Assembly (NCBI RefSeq): GCF_022179085.1
Contig: NZ_BPQE01000034.1
Location: 34,286-98,285 of the forward strand
Length of the DNA: 64,000 bases
Direction of reading: 5' to 3'
DNA from: Methylobacterium aerolatum
GTDB lineage: Bacteria > Pseudomonadota > Alphaproteobacteria > Rhizobiales > Beijerinckiaceae
Both the position numbers and the translations under genes were made by a program. A model generated the notes under the pieces. It ran no database searches, was not told the origin of the DNA, and was given only the letters and a program-made list of their open reading frames with translations. Positions 1 through 9,191 of the stretch are shown in pieces; position 1 is the first letter of the stretch, and every line of letters begins with the position of its first letter.

Positions 1-853
1 CGTGGGCGATGGCGCGGTGGACTCCCACGCCGGTCTCGATCCCGTCCCAGCCGGCGGCGTCGAGGTCGAGGTCGAGCCCCGGCAGCACCACCGCGCCGCG
101 GGGTAGCCTCGCCACGGCGGCGATCAGCTTGGCGGTGGCCGGCACGGAGCCCAGCGACCCGGCCACGATCACCGGATCGCCGGCCCCCTTGGCGAGGCGC
201 TCGCCCTCCGCCAGCACGAGGGCGCGGGCGCGGGCCACCGGATCGGCGAGGCCGCGCTCGGCGAGCAGCTTCGGCCAGTTCTCGGCGGCGATCTTCATGA
301 AATCGAGGGTCAGGCCGAAATAGCGCGAATACTCGGCCTCCACGGCGCCCGCGATCTCCGACCAGGGCAGGCCCTCGACGGTGAGGGCGTCCATCAGCCC
401 TTCGAGATCGCCCGCGAGCCCCACCGCGTCGGCCGGGGAGGAGGGGACGAGGAAGGGCACCTCCTCCTGCAGCGGCAGGAGGGAGCGGTCCACGGTCTCG
501 GCCCAGGCCCGGACGAGGCGCGCCAGGATCAGCCGCCGCTCCAGGGGCGGGATCGGCGGGCGCGTCGGCGCGGCGCCGGCGAGCGACTCGGCCGCGAGGT
601 CGAGTTCCGCCTCGTCGGCCTCGCCCAGCGGCACCGTGCGCGGCAGGAGGGCCGCCTCGCCCAGCCGCTCGGCCAGGATCGCGGAGAGCGCCCGCGCCGC
701 CCTGCGGGTCGGCAGGTAGATCGAGACGGAGGCGAGCGCCAGCGGGTCCCGCGCCACGGGGCCGACGAGGTCCCCGGCGAGCAGCGCCTCGGCCAGGGTC
801 GGCAGGAAGGGAGCGCCGCGGGTGACGGTGAAGACGGCCTGTCGGGCGGTCAT
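1..853 (-). CDS. addB: AddB double-strand break repair subunit (N-terminal part)
   Basis: Reading the minus strand from the ATG at 853 gives an open frame of 284 codons that runs off the window edge, so only the N-terminal part of the roughly 1,000-residue protein is present. The segment [12 protein letters not shown] around residues 45-56 is typical of the inactivated helicase N-terminus of alphaproteobacterial AddB, followed by the PLGE segment. AddB partners AddA in the helicase-nuclease that processes double-strand ends for RecA loading (family knowledge). The iron-sulfur and nuclease parts would lie outside the window. It is divergent from hemF. The alternative open frames on the plus strand here lack any family resemblance. 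Confidence 0.85.
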   Translation of the reverse strand, partial: MTARQAVFTVTRGAPFLPTLAEALLAGDLVGPVARDPLALASVSIYLPTRRAARALSAILAERLGEAALLPRTVPLGEADEAELDLAAESLAGAAPTRPPIPPLERRLILARLVRAWAETVDRSLLPLQEEVPFLVPSSPADAVGLAGDLEGLMDALTVEGLPWSEIAGAVEAEYSRYFGLTLDFMKIAAENWPKLLAERGLADPVARARALVLAEGERLAKGAGDPVIVAGSLGSVPATAKLIAAVARLPRGAVVLPGLDLDLDAAGWDGIETGVGVHRAIAH

Positions 854-886
854 GGGGGGCTGGTGTTTCATCAAAACGGGACGGGT

Positions 887-926
887 GGGCATCCCCTCTC
901 CCTGCAGACGGGGAGAGGGGATGCCC
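887..926. repeat. Perfect inverted repeat between addB and hemF
   Basis: Two perfectly complementary 16-base arms (887-902 and 911-926) flank an 8-base loop in the divergent intergenic region. It could be a REP-like unit or a hairpin in the leader of either gene. There is no T-run, so it is not a classic terminator. Confidence 0.7.
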
Positions 927-1015
927 CGACCGCCATGGGAACAATCCCTATACGCCACCCCGGCGAGGCGGTCAGCCCGATTGACGCCCGTCCGGCAGGG
1001 TGGGAAAGCCAGGGC

Positions 1016-1942
1016 ATGAGCGCCGATCCCCGCACCGCCCTCATTCAGCCGGCCAGCGAGGCCGACGTCGCCGCCATGAAGGCGGAAGCCGCCGCGTGGT
1101 TCACCACCCTGCGCGACAGGATCACCGCCGCCTTCGAGGCCCTGGAGGACGAGGCGGACCTGCCCCTCCACCCGGACGCCCCGCGCGAGCCCGGCCGCTT
1201 CGTCCGCACCCCCTGGGAGCGCACCGACCACGGCGGCGCGCCGGGCGGCGGCGGGACCATGGCGATGCTCAAGGGCCGGGTCTTCGAGAAGGCCGGCGTC
1301 CATGTCTCGACGGTGTTCGGTGAGTTCGCCCCGGAGTTCCGCGGGCAGATCCCCGGCGCGTCCGAGGATCCCCGCTTCTTCGCCACGGGCATCTCGCTGA
1401 TCGCCCACCCGTGGAACCCGCACGCGCCGACCGTGCACATGAACACCCGCTTCGTGGCGACCACGAAGGCGTGGTTCGGCGGCGGCGCCGACCTCACCCC
1501 CGTCCTCGACCGGCGGCGCACCCAGGAGGACCCGGACAGCGTGCATTTCCACGCCTGCCTGCAGCGGGCCTGCGAGGCGCACGGCGTGGATTACCCCGCC
1601 TACAAGGCGTGGTGCGAGGAGTACTTCCACCTCAAGCACCGCAACGAGCCCCGCGGCATCGGCGGCATCTTCTACGACTACCGCTGGACCGGAGCGCCGC
1701 AGGCCGACCTCGCCTTCACCAAATCGGTGGGGGAAGCCTTCCTCGAAGCCTACCCGCCGATCATGCGCGGGAACATCGCCACGCCGTGGACGGAGGCGGA
1801 CCGGCACGAGCAGCAGGTCCGGCGCGGGCGCTACGTGGAGTTCAACCTCCTCTACGACCGGGGCACGATCTTCGGCCTCAGGACCGGCGGCAACGTCGCC
1901 TCCATCCTGTCCTCCATGCCGCCGACCGTGCGGTGGCCGTGA
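1016..1942 (+). CDS. hemF: Oxygen-dependent coproporphyrinogen III oxidase
   Basis: The 308-residue product converts coproporphyrinogen III to protoporphyrinogen IX with molecular oxygen, a late step of heme (and, where made, bacteriochlorophyll) biosynthesis. Family motifs are present in order: RTPWER near the start, HMNTRF near residue 140 carrying the conserved active-site histidine, [28 protein letters not shown], and the C-terminal [10 protein letters not shown] with GLRTGG. The length fits the family (about 300). I chose the ATG at 1016 because the upstream in-frame extension is repetitive intergenic sequence (including the palindrome) and unlike the family. A helicase gene follows after 43 bases on the same strand. 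Confidence 0.95.
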   Translation: MSADPRTALIQPASEADVAAMKAEAAAWFTTLRDRITAAFEALEDEADLPLHPDAPREPGRFVRTPWERTDHGGAPGGGGTMAMLKGRVFEKAGVHVSTVFGEFAPEFRGQIPGASEDPRFFATGISLIAHPWNPHAPTVHMNTRFVATTKAWFGGGADLTPVLDRRRTQEDPDSVHFHACLQRACEAHGVDYPAYKAWCEEYFHLKHRNEPRGIGGIFYDYRWTGAPQADLAFTKSVGEAFLEAYPPIMRGNIATPWTEADRHEQQVRRGRYVEFNLLYDRGTIFGLRTGGNVASILSSMPPTVRWP

Positions 1943-1985
1943 TCCTCTCCGTCATCGCGAACGCCCGCAAAGACGGGGGCTGGGC

Positions 1986-3104
1986 ATGAGCGCCGCCACG
2001 CCCCACTCCTTCGCCCCGCAGCAGGACGCGGCGCTGAAGGCCATCGACGCGTGGCGCCGGGACGGCGGCTCCCAGGTCTTCCGCCTGTTCGGCTATGCCG
2101 GCACCGGCAAGACGACGCTCGCCCGGCGCATCGCGGAGGACGTGGACGGCACGGTGGTGTTCGGCGCCTTCACCGGCAAGGCCGCCTCGGTGATGCGCCA
2201 GAAGGGCTGCTTCGACGCGGCGACGATCCACTCGCTGATCTACCGCACCAAGGAGGCGGAGGAGGGCGGGCCGACCTTCACCCTCAACCGCACCGGCCCC
2301 GTGGCCAAGGCCGACCTCGTCGTCATCGACGAGTGCTCGATGGTGGATGCCGACCTCGGCAACGACCTCCTGTCCTTCGACGTGCCGGTGCTTGTGCTGG
2401 GCGATCCGGCGCAGCTGCCCCCCGTGCGCGGCGGCGGCTTCTTCACCGAGGCCGAGCCCGACGTGATGCTCACCGAGGTCCACCGGCAGGCCAAGGACGA
2501 CCCGATCGTGCGCATGGCCATGACCGTCCGCGAGGGCGGGCGGCTGGAGCGGGGCGAGTTCGGGGAGAGCCGCGTGGTCTCCCGCCGGGACCTCGACCCG
2601 GCGCAGGTGCTCGATTGCGACCAAGTGCTGGTCGGCCTCAACAAGACCCGGCGCCTCTACAACGGCCGCCTGCGGGAACTCGCGGGCCATACCGACCCGA
2701 TGCCCGCCATCGGCGAGAAGCTGGTCTGCCTGCGCAACGACCGGGTGAAGGGCCTGCTCAACGGCTCGACCTGGACGGTCCATGCGCTGCGCGCGCCCCC
2801 GCGCCCCGACATGATCCGCCTCGACATCGTGCCTGAGGACGACCCGGCGCTCCGCCGCAAGCCGACGGACATCAAGGTGCTGCGGGCGATGATCGCCGGC
2901 TCGGACGAGGAGATCCCCCTGTTCCAGCGCCGGGAGACCGACGAGTTCACCTACGGCTACGCGCTCACCGTCCACAAGGCGCAGGGGTCGCAGTGGGACA
3001 AGGTGACGTTGTTCGACGAATCCTACGCCTTCCGCGAGCACCGGGCGCGGTGGCTCTATACGGGCCTCACGCGGGCGGCGCGGGCGATCACGGTGGTGGT
3101 GTAG
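1986..3104 (+). CDS. RecD/Dda-like superfamily 1 DNA helicase
   Basis: The 372-residue protein has a Walker A motif GYAGTGKTT at residues 36-44, a DEAA-like Walker B (VVIDECSMVD, D115-E116), the motif III region LVLGDPAQLPPV, and the C-terminal UvrD_C_2 motif YALTVHKAQGSQWDKV. This is the layout of short ATP-dependent RecD-like helicases (AAA_30 plus UvrD_C_2). The partner nuclease subunits of RecBCD are absent, so it acts alone or with unknown partners, probably 5'-3' on DNA. It lies 43 bases after hemF and may be cotranscribed with it. A hairpin repeat follows the stop. Confidence 0.85.
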   Translation: MSAATPHSFAPQQDAALKAIDAWRRDGGSQVFRLFGYAGTGKTTLARRIAEDVDGTVVFGAFTGKAASVMRQKGCFDAATIHSLIYRTKEAEEGGPTFTLNRTGPVAKADLVVIDECSMVDADLGNDLLSFDVPVLVLGDPAQLPPVRGGGFFTEAEPDVMLTEVHRQAKDDPIVRMAMTVREGGRLERGEFGESRVVSRRDLDPAQVLDCDQVLVGLNKTRRLYNGRLRELAGHTDPMPAIGEKLVCLRNDRVKGLLNGSTWTVHALRAPPRPDMIRLDIVPEDDPALRRKPTDIKVLRAMIAGSDEEIPLFQRRETDEFTYGYALTVHKAQGSQWDKVTLFDESYAFREHRARWLYTGLTRAARAITVVV

Positions 3105-3115
3105 GGCAACGGGCT

Positions 3116-3224
3116 CTCCTCCCCCTTGTGGGGAGGAGTGGGAGGTGGGGTGGTGCCGAACGAAGCGCGGCGGTGCCTCCTGCACTAACCCCCACCCCTG
3201 ACCCCTCCCCACAAGGGGGAGGGG
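3116..3224. repeat. ~109-bp hairpin-forming intergenic repeat, copy 1
   Basis: The left arm (3116-3150, C-rich then G-rich) and right arm (3189-3224) are nearly complementary and enclose a centre containing GCGGCGGTGCCT. A close relative with the same centre sits at 13580-13683 inside the ligase gene. Here it separates the convergent helicase and cobW genes and could also act as a bidirectional terminator. Confidence 0.75.
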
Positions 3225-3234
3225 AAGAACCTTG

Positions 3235-4239
3235 CTACACCCGGCACCCCTCGAACCCCTCGCGGATCGCCTCCTCGTCGAGCTTGCGGCCGATGAAGAC
3301 CACGCGGCTGACGCGCTTTTCGTCCTTCCCCCAATCGCCCTGCACGTCCCCGTCGAGGATCATGTGCACGCCCTGGAAGACGAAGCGCTTCGGCTCGTTG
3401 GGGAAGGCGACGATGCCCTTGCAGCGCAGGATGTCCGGGCCCTGCACCTGGGTGAGGTTCGAGATCCACGGCATGAACTTCTCCGGGTCCACCTCGCCCT
3501 CGATGCGGGCCGAGATCGAGCGGATGTCCGTGTCGTGGTGATGGTGGTGGCCCTCCTCCAGGAACTCGGGCTCCACCTCCAGGATGCGGTCGAGATCGAA
3601 GGCGTTGCGCTCCAGCACCGCATCGAGGGGCACGGCGCAGTTCGTGGTGCGGTGGAGCTGGGCCAGCGGGTTGATGGCGCGGATCTGGCCCTCCACCCGG
3701 TCGAGGTCGGCGGGTGAGACGAGGTCCGCCTTGTTGAGCAGGATCACGTCCGCGAAGGCGATCTGGTTCCTGGCCTCGGGGGCGTCCTTCAGCCGGTCGG
3801 TGAGCCACTTGGCGTCGGCCACCGTCACCACGGCGTCGAGGCGGGCGGCCTCGCCGACATCCTGGTCCATGAAGAAGGTCTGGGCCACGGGGGCCGGGTC
3901 GGCGAGGCCGGTGGTCTCCACGATGATCGCGTCGAACTTGCCCCGGCGCTTCACCAGCCCGTCCATGATGCGGATCAGGTCGCCGCGCACGGTGCAGCAG
4001 ATGCAGCCGTTGTTCATCTCGAACACTTCCTCGTCGGCGCCGACGACGAGGTCGTTGTCGATGCCGATCTCGCCGAACTCGTTCACGATCACCGCGTAGC
4101 GGCGCCCGTGATTCTCGGTGAGGATGCGGTTGAGGAGGGTGGTCTTGCCCGCGCCGAGATAGCCGGTCAGCACCGTGACCGGAATCTTGCCGTCCGTCTG
4201 CGGAAGGGTCGCCGGGGAAGTCGCCGAAGAAGCTGCCAT
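3235..4239 (-). CDS. CobW/ZNG1-family GTP-binding metallochaperone
   Basis: A 334-residue G3E GTPase. Walker [10 protein letters not shown] lies at residues 26-34, the zinc-binding CxCC motif (GCICC) at 79-82, and a histidine-rich stretch (EGHHHHHD) precedes the C-terminal CobW_C domain. Members load zinc or cobalt into target enzymes or help during zinc limitation, and this one looks like the zinc (COG0523) type rather than cobalamin CobW. I chose ATG 4239 because the homologous N-terminus begins just before the GTPase core; an in-frame ATG 60 bases upstream exists. It is divergent from the RND efflux operon, so a shared metal theme is possible but not shown. Confidence 0.88.
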   Translation of the reverse strand: MAASSATSPATLPQTDGKIPVTVLTGYLGAGKTTLLNRILTENHGRRYAVIVNEFGEIGIDNDLVVGADEEVFEMNNGCICCTVRGDLIRIMDGLVKRRGKFDAIIVETTGLADPAPVAQTFFMDQDVGEAARLDAVVTVADAKWLTDRLKDAPEARNQIAFADVILLNKADLVSPADLDRVEGQIRAINPLAQLHRTTNCAVPLDAVLERNAFDLDRILEVEPEFLEEGHHHHHDTDIRSISARIEGEVDPEKFMPWISNLTQVQGPDILRCKGIVAFPNEPKRFVFQGVHMILDGDVQGDWGKDEKRVSRVVFIGRKLDEEAIREGFEGCRV

Positions 4240-4548
4240 GTCGGCCTGCCAGGGTTGAAAAGGGGGAAGGGGCGGTCGCGCTGGCCGCGCCTGTAACATT
4301 GTAGCGAAAGCCCGCCAACGGAAGGCCCCGCCTGCCCCGGATTCGTCACGAGCCGGTCATACCACTCGACCAGAGACAGGCGGGTCTCCGCGACGGATTG
4401 CAGAGTGTGGCCGCCACGACGCAGGCAGAAGACCCTTTCGCGCTTCACGAAACCGTCGTTTGCCCGGCGGTCGCAGAGGCTCTAACCGCCATGCCAAGGG
4501 GACGCCAGCGACCCGGTTCCGTCCTCCCCCCACGCTGAATCGACGCCC
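4240..4548. promoter_or_regulatory. Divergent intergenic region, cobW / RND operon
   Basis: This is a non-coding gap between two divergently transcribed genes and must contain promoters for both. At 4293-4310 there is an ATGTTA-type half-site (read on the minus strand) about 55-70 bases upstream of cobW, weakly reminiscent of Zur boxes. No complete palindrome is visible. No conserved ORF is supported here. Confidence 0.4.
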
Positions 4549-5874
4549 ATGGACGCCCGCAACCCGCTCGAACAGGACACGGCCTACGCCCGGCCCGCCC
4601 GTGCCCGCGGTCGGCGGGGCCTGTGGCTCGTGGTCCTCCTCATCCTCGGTGGGCTCGGCGCCGCCGTCGCCCTGCGCCCCGAGGAGGCGCGGACCTACGC
4701 CCTGCGCCTCGTGGAGGCGGCCGAGGGCCTCCTGTCCTCCGGCAACCAGGATCCGGGGATCGACGTGGAGAAGGCCGCCCCGGCGGACCGGGTGTTCCGC
4801 CCCTCCAAGGAGCAGCGCGCCTCCTTCGAGATCCTGCCCGTGGCGACCCAGGTGTTCCGGCCGGAGGGCGCCGCCGAGGGCCGCATCGCCCTCAACGACG
4901 ACGACAACGTGCCGGTGGTCTCGCCCTATGCCGGCCGCGTCACCAAGGTGCTGGTCCGGGCGGGCGACACCGTGAAGGCCGGCGACGTGCTGCTGACGCT
5001 GGAGGCCACCGACATGGTCCAGGCGCAGAACGACTATCAGGCGGCGCTGAACAACCTCCAGAAGCAGCAGGCCCTGCTCAAGCTTGACCAGACCATCGCC
5101 CAGCGCCAGCAGGAGTTGTTCCAGGCCAAGGCGGTGGCCCTCAAGGACTACCAGTCCGCCCAGAACGACGTCATCGCCGCCCAGGCCGACCTGAAGACCG
5201 CCGAGGCGACCCTCGACGCGGTGAAGAACCGCCTCCGCCTGCTCGGCAAGACCGACGCCGAGATCGCCGCCTACGAGAAGAACGGCACCCTCAGCCCGGA
5301 GACGCAGATCCGGGCGCCGATCCCCGGCACCATCGTCCAGCGCAAGGTCGGCATCGGCCAGTACATCAGCGCCTCCGCCGACCCGCAATTCGTGATCGGC
5401 GACCTCTCGACCGTGTGGCTCATCGCCAACGTGCGCGAGAGCGAGATCCCGAAGATCCGCATCGGCCAGGAGGTCGAGGCGAAGGTGGCGGGCTTCGGCA
5501 ACCGCGTGTTCAAGGCGCGGGTGAACTACATGGCCGCGAGCCTCGATCCGGCGACCCGGCGGCTCGCCGTGCGCAGCGAGGTCGACAACCCGGACCGGGT
5601 GCTGCGGCCCGAGATGTTCGCCACCTACACGATCATCACCGGCAAGGGCGAGCCGTCCCCGAGCGTGCCCCTCTCGGCCGTGGTCTACGAGGGCGGGCGC
5701 ACCCATGTCTGGGTCGCCCGGCCCGACGGGGCGATGGAGGCCCGGGACCTGCAGCTCGGGCTGATCAACGGCGACAACGCGCAGGTCGTCTCCGGCCTGC
5801 AGGCCGGCGAGCAGATCGCCACCCGCGGTGCCCTGTTCATCGACAGGGCGGCCACCGGCGACAAGGCCTCGTGA
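4549..5874 (+). CDS. RND efflux periplasmic adaptor (CzcB-like)
   Basis: A 441-residue HlyD/CzcB-type membrane fusion protein. One N-terminal membrane segment (about residues 23-43) anchors it in the inner membrane, followed by a long spacer, a biotinyl-lipoyl-like half (SPYAGRVTKVLVRAGDTVKAGDVLLTLE), an alpha-helical hairpin rich in Q and A (about 160-225), the second lipoyl half (IRAPIPGTIVQRKVGIGQYI) and a beta-barrel. It should bridge the inner-membrane pump at 5885 and the outer-membrane channel at 9192. There is a 10-base gap to the pump gene, indicating an operon. The substrate cannot be read from the sequence; relatedness to CzcB/CusB suggests metal ions. Confidence 0.9.
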   Translation: MDARNPLEQDTAYARPARARGRRGLWLVVLLILGGLGAAVALRPEEARTYALRLVEAAEGLLSSGNQDPGIDVEKAAPADRVFRPSKEQRASFEILPVATQVFRPEGAAEGRIALNDDDNVPVVSPYAGRVTKVLVRAGDTVKAGDVLLTLEATDMVQAQNDYQAALNNLQKQQALLKLDQTIAQRQQELFQAKAVALKDYQSAQNDVIAAQADLKTAEATLDAVKNRLRLLGKTDAEIAAYEKNGTLSPETQIRAPIPGTIVQRKVGIGQYISASADPQFVIGDLSTVWLIANVRESEIPKIRIGQEVEAKVAGFGNRVFKARVNYMAASLDPATRRLAVRSEVDNPDRVLRPEMFATYTIITGKGEPSPSVPLSAVVYEGGRTHVWVARPDGAMEARDLQLGLINGDNAQVVSGLQAGEQIATRGALFIDRAATGDKAS

Positions 5875-5884
5875 GGCGAGCGCG

Positions 5885-8800
5885 ATGAACGCCCTCATCG
5901 TCTTCGCCCTCAAACAGCGCGTCCTCGTCTGCCTGCTCTTCGTGCTGATGCTCGGCATCGGCTACGCCGCCTACACGAAGCTCAACATCGAGGCCTACCC
6001 GGACCCGGTGCCGCCGCTCGTCGACGTCATCACCCAGAACCCCGGCCAGTCGGCGGACGAGATCGAGCGCTACATCACCATCCCCCTGGAGGTGGCGCTC
6101 GCGGGCATCCCCAACGCGCAGGTGGTGCGCACCATCTCCCTCTTCGGCCTGTCCGACGTGAAGGTGCAGTTCAACTACGAGTACACTTACGAGCAGGCGC
6201 TCCAGCGGGTGCTCAACCGCCTCTCGCAGGCGCCGACGCTGCCCAACGGCGCCCAGCCCGCCATCTCGCCCACGAGCCCCGTGGGCGAGATCATGCGCTA
6301 CAAGCTCGTCGGCCCGAAGGGCTACTCGCCCACCGACATGAAGACCCTGCAGGACTGGGTGCTCCAGCGCCGGTTCAAGGCGATTCCCGGCGTGGTGGAC
6401 GTGACCGCCTTCGGCGGCAAGGCCAAGGAATACGAGGTCGCCGTCGACCTGAACCGGCTCCAGGCCCAGGGCCTGACCCTGGTGCAACTGACGAACGCGC
6501 TCAACAACGCCTCGATCAACGTGGGCGGGCAGACGCTCAATGTCGGCCAGCAATCGGCGGTGGTGCGCGGCGTCGGCCTGATCCGCGACATGGACGACAT
6601 CCGGGACACGCTGATCAGCCTCGTCAACGGCGTGCCGGTGCTGGTGCGGGACGTGGCGGACGTGCGCGTCTCGAACGCGCCGCGGCTGGGCATCGTCGGC
6701 CACGACAACCAGCCGGACGTGGTCGAGGGCATCGTGCTCATGACCCGCGGCGGCGAGAGCCTGCCGACGCTCGAGCGGGTCGAGGCCGAGATCGACCGCA
6801 TCAACACCTCGAACGTCCTGCCGCCGGACGTGAAGATCGAGCGGATCTACGATCGCTCGGGCCTGATCCACACCACCACGCACACGGTGATGCACAATCT
6901 CGTCTTCGGCGTGGTGCTGGTCTTCGTGGTGCAGTGGCTGTTCCTCGGCTCGCTGACGAGCGCGATCATCGTGGCGGCGACGATCCCCTTCGCTCTCGGC
7001 TTCGCCATCCTGATCCTCGTGGTGCGGGGCGATTCGGCGAACCTCCTGTCGCTCGGCGCCATCGATTTCGGCCTCATCGTCGATGCGACGGTGATCATGG
7101 TCGAGAACGTGTTCCGCCATCTCGCCGAGCCGGAGCACTCGGAGGGGCAGCGGGCGCCCGGCGGGCTGAAGGGGCGCCTCGGCACCATCGCCATCGCCGG
7201 GGCCGAGGTGAACCGGGCGATCTTCTTCTCGGCCACCATCATCATCGTCGGCTTCCTGCCGCTCTTCACGATGACCGGCGTCGAGGGCCACATCTTCGGG
7301 CCGATGGCCAAGACCTACGCCTACGCCCTCGTCGGCGGGCTGATCGCCACCTTCACCGTCTCGCCCGCCCTCTCGGCGCTGATGCTGCCCAAGAAGGTGG
7401 AGGAGCGCGACACGCTGATCGTCCGGGTGCTGCGGGTCGCCCACGAGACGGCGCTCCGCTTCGGCCTGCGCAACCGGGTGCTGGCGGTCGGCGTGATGCT
7501 GGCGGTGCTGCTCGTCTCGGGCCTGACCGCCCGGCAGCTCGGCCTGGAATTCCTGCCGAAGCTGGAGGAGGGCAACCTCTACGTGCGCGGCACCATGCCG
7601 GCCTCGATCTCCCTGGAAGCGGGCAACGCCTACGTGCAGCGCCTGCGCAAGATCTTCCAGGAGGTGCCGGAGGTCACGACGGTCCTGTCGCACCAGGGCC
7701 GCCCGAACGACGGCACCGATGCCACGGGCTTCTTCAACGTCGAGATCCTGGCGCCCCTGAAGCCCATCGATCAGTGGCGCAAGGGCCTCGACAAGGAGAC
7801 CCTGATCGCCACCCTGAGCAAGCAGCTGGGGGAGGAATTTCCCGGCATCGAGTTCAACTTCTCCCAGTATATCGAGGACAACGTCCAGGAGGCAGCCTCG
7901 GGCGTGAAGGGCGAGAACTCGGTCAAGATCTACGGTACCGACCTCGCGCAGCTGACGAAGACGGCGAACCAAGTGAAGGCCGTGCTCTCGACGGTGCCCG
8001 GCATCACCGACCTCTCGGTGTTCGAGAGCCTCGGCCAGCCGACGGTGCGCATCGACGTCGACCGCCACAAGGCCGCCCGCTACGGTCTCTCGATCAGCGA
8101 CGTGAACACCACGATCCAGGCGGCCGTGGGCGGCCAGACGGTGGGCGACCTCTACGAGTACGGCTCGGACCGGCACTTCCCCATGCGGGTGCGCCTCGCC
8201 AAGGAGTTCCGCTCCTCGCTGGCGACCATCCGCAACATCTCGGTGGGCGCCCAGAACCCGAACGGCGGGGTGATCCCGGTGCCGCTCTCCGAGATCGCCG
8301 ACGTGGACCTCGTCTCGGGCGCCTCCTTCATCTACCGGGAGGACCAGGAGCGCTACATCCCGGTGAAGTTCTCCGTGCGCGGGCGCGACCTCGGCTCGGC
8401 GGTGCTGGAGGCCCAGCGCCGGGTGCAGCAGGAGGTCGATCTGCCCTCCGGCTACCACATGGAATGGGTCGGCCAGTTCACGAACCTCACCGAGGCGGCG
8501 GCGCGCCTGAGCCTCGTCGTGCCGCTCACCCTCCTGCTGATCGCCTTCCTGCTGTTCGTGAACTTCTCCTCCGTCACCGACATGCTGCTCACCCTCTCGG
8601 TGATCCCGATGGCGATGATCGGCGGCATCTTCGCCCTGTTCCTCACGGGCACGCCGTTCTCGATCTCGGCGGCGATCGGGTTCATCGCCCTGTTCGGCAT
8701 CTCGACGATGGAGGGCGTGATCCTGCTCGCCTACTACAACCAGCTCCTCGAGGAGGGCTGGGAGCGGTCGGAGGCGATCTGGAACGCCGCAGTGGTGCGG

Positions 8801-9034
8801 ATGCGGCCGGTGATGATGACCTGCGTCGCCGCCTGCGTCGGCCTGCTGCCGGCGGCGATCTCCACCGGCATCGGCTCGCAGGTGCAGAAGCCGCTGGCCC
8901 TGGTGGTGGTGGGCGGCATCATCCTGGCGCCGAACCTGATCCTCGTGGTGGTCCCAATCCTGATCTCGCTGTTCTCCCGGCGGAAGACCAACCCCGAGGC
9001 GCGGGCGCTGCGCGAACACCGGATGGCCGCGTGA
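5885..9034 (+). CDS. CzcA/CusA-family RND efflux permease
   Basis: The 1,049-residue protein has the duplicated RND plan: TM1 after a short N-terminus (FALKQRVLVCLLFVLMLGIGY), a large periplasmic loop, TM2-6, a second loop, then TM8-12. The TM4 segment reads DFGLIVDATVIMVEN (from D394), close to the heavy-metal-efflux DFGxxxD signature and unlike the drug-exporting HAE1 family. It is therefore a proton-driven pump, most likely for divalent metals, although the usual glycine after the second aspartate is alanine here. ATG 5885 was chosen because TM1 begins directly after it. It sits between adaptor and outer-membrane genes. Confidence 0.9.
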   Translation: MNALIVFALKQRVLVCLLFVLMLGIGYAAYTKLNIEAYPDPVPPLVDVITQNPGQSADEIERYITIPLEVALAGIPNAQVVRTISLFGLSDVKVQFNYEYTYEQALQRVLNRLSQAPTLPNGAQPAISPTSPVGEIMRYKLVGPKGYSPTDMKTLQDWVLQRRFKAIPGVVDVTAFGGKAKEYEVAVDLNRLQAQGLTLVQLTNALNNASINVGGQTLNVGQQSAVVRGVGLIRDMDDIRDTLISLVNGVPVLVRDVADVRVSNAPRLGIVGHDNQPDVVEGIVLMTRGGESLPTLERVEAEIDRINTSNVLPPDVKIERIYDRSGLIHTTTHTVMHNLVFGVVLVFVVQWLFLGSLTSAIIVAATIPFALGFAILILVVRGDSANLLSLGAIDFGLIVDATVIMVENVFRHLAEPEHSEGQRAPGGLKGRLGTIAIAGAEVNRAIFFSATIIIVGFLPLFTMTGVEGHIFGPMAKTYAYALVGGLIATFTVSPALSALMLPKKVEERDTLIVRVLRVAHETALRFGLRNRVLAVGVMLAVLLVSGLTARQLGLEFLPKLEEGNLYVRGTMPASISLEAGNAYVQRLRKIFQEVPEVTTVLSHQGRPNDGTDATGFFNVEILAPLKPIDQWRKGLDKETLIATLSKQLGEEFPGIEFNFSQYIEDNVQEAASGVKGENSVKIYGTDLAQLTKTANQVKAVLSTVPGITDLSVFESLGQPTVRIDVDRHKAARYGLSISDVNTTIQAAVGGQTVGDLYEYGSDRHFPMRVRLAKEFRSSLATIRNISVGAQNPNGGVIPVPLSEIADVDLVSGASFIYREDQERYIPVKFSVRGRDLGSAVLEAQRRVQQEVDLPSGYHMEWVGQFTNLTEAAARLSLVVPLTLLLIAFLLFVNFSSVTDMLLTLSVIPMAMIGGIFALFLTGTPFSISAAIGFIALFGISTMEGVILLAYYNQLLEEGWERSEAIWNAAVVRMRPVMMTCVAACVGLLPAAISTGIGSQVQKPLALVVVGGIILAPNLILVVVPILISLFSRRKTNPEARALREHRMAA

Positions 9035-9191
9035 GCGCCGGGCAGTGCCGGAGGCTCCCGTGCACCGCCGTGGCGCACCCGCCACAGGAGGAGCGTGGTC
9101 TGGTCCCTCAACAGGGGCGTGCATTGACTCCGGCGCCCCGCCCGGCCCTGCTTCCGCTGGGCCGGCACGCGGATCCGGCCACGGCGGGGAT

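Noticed and set aside
863-1015. N-terminal extension of hemF
   Set aside because: The extension crosses the inverted repeat and is not like the conserved N-terminus, which starts at 1016.
5837-9124. Open frame of about 1,095 codons antisense to the CzcA-like gene
   Set aside because: It is a by-product of high GC and codon bias opposite a well-supported RND permease; the translation is low-complexity (His/Asp/Arg-rich) with no family features.
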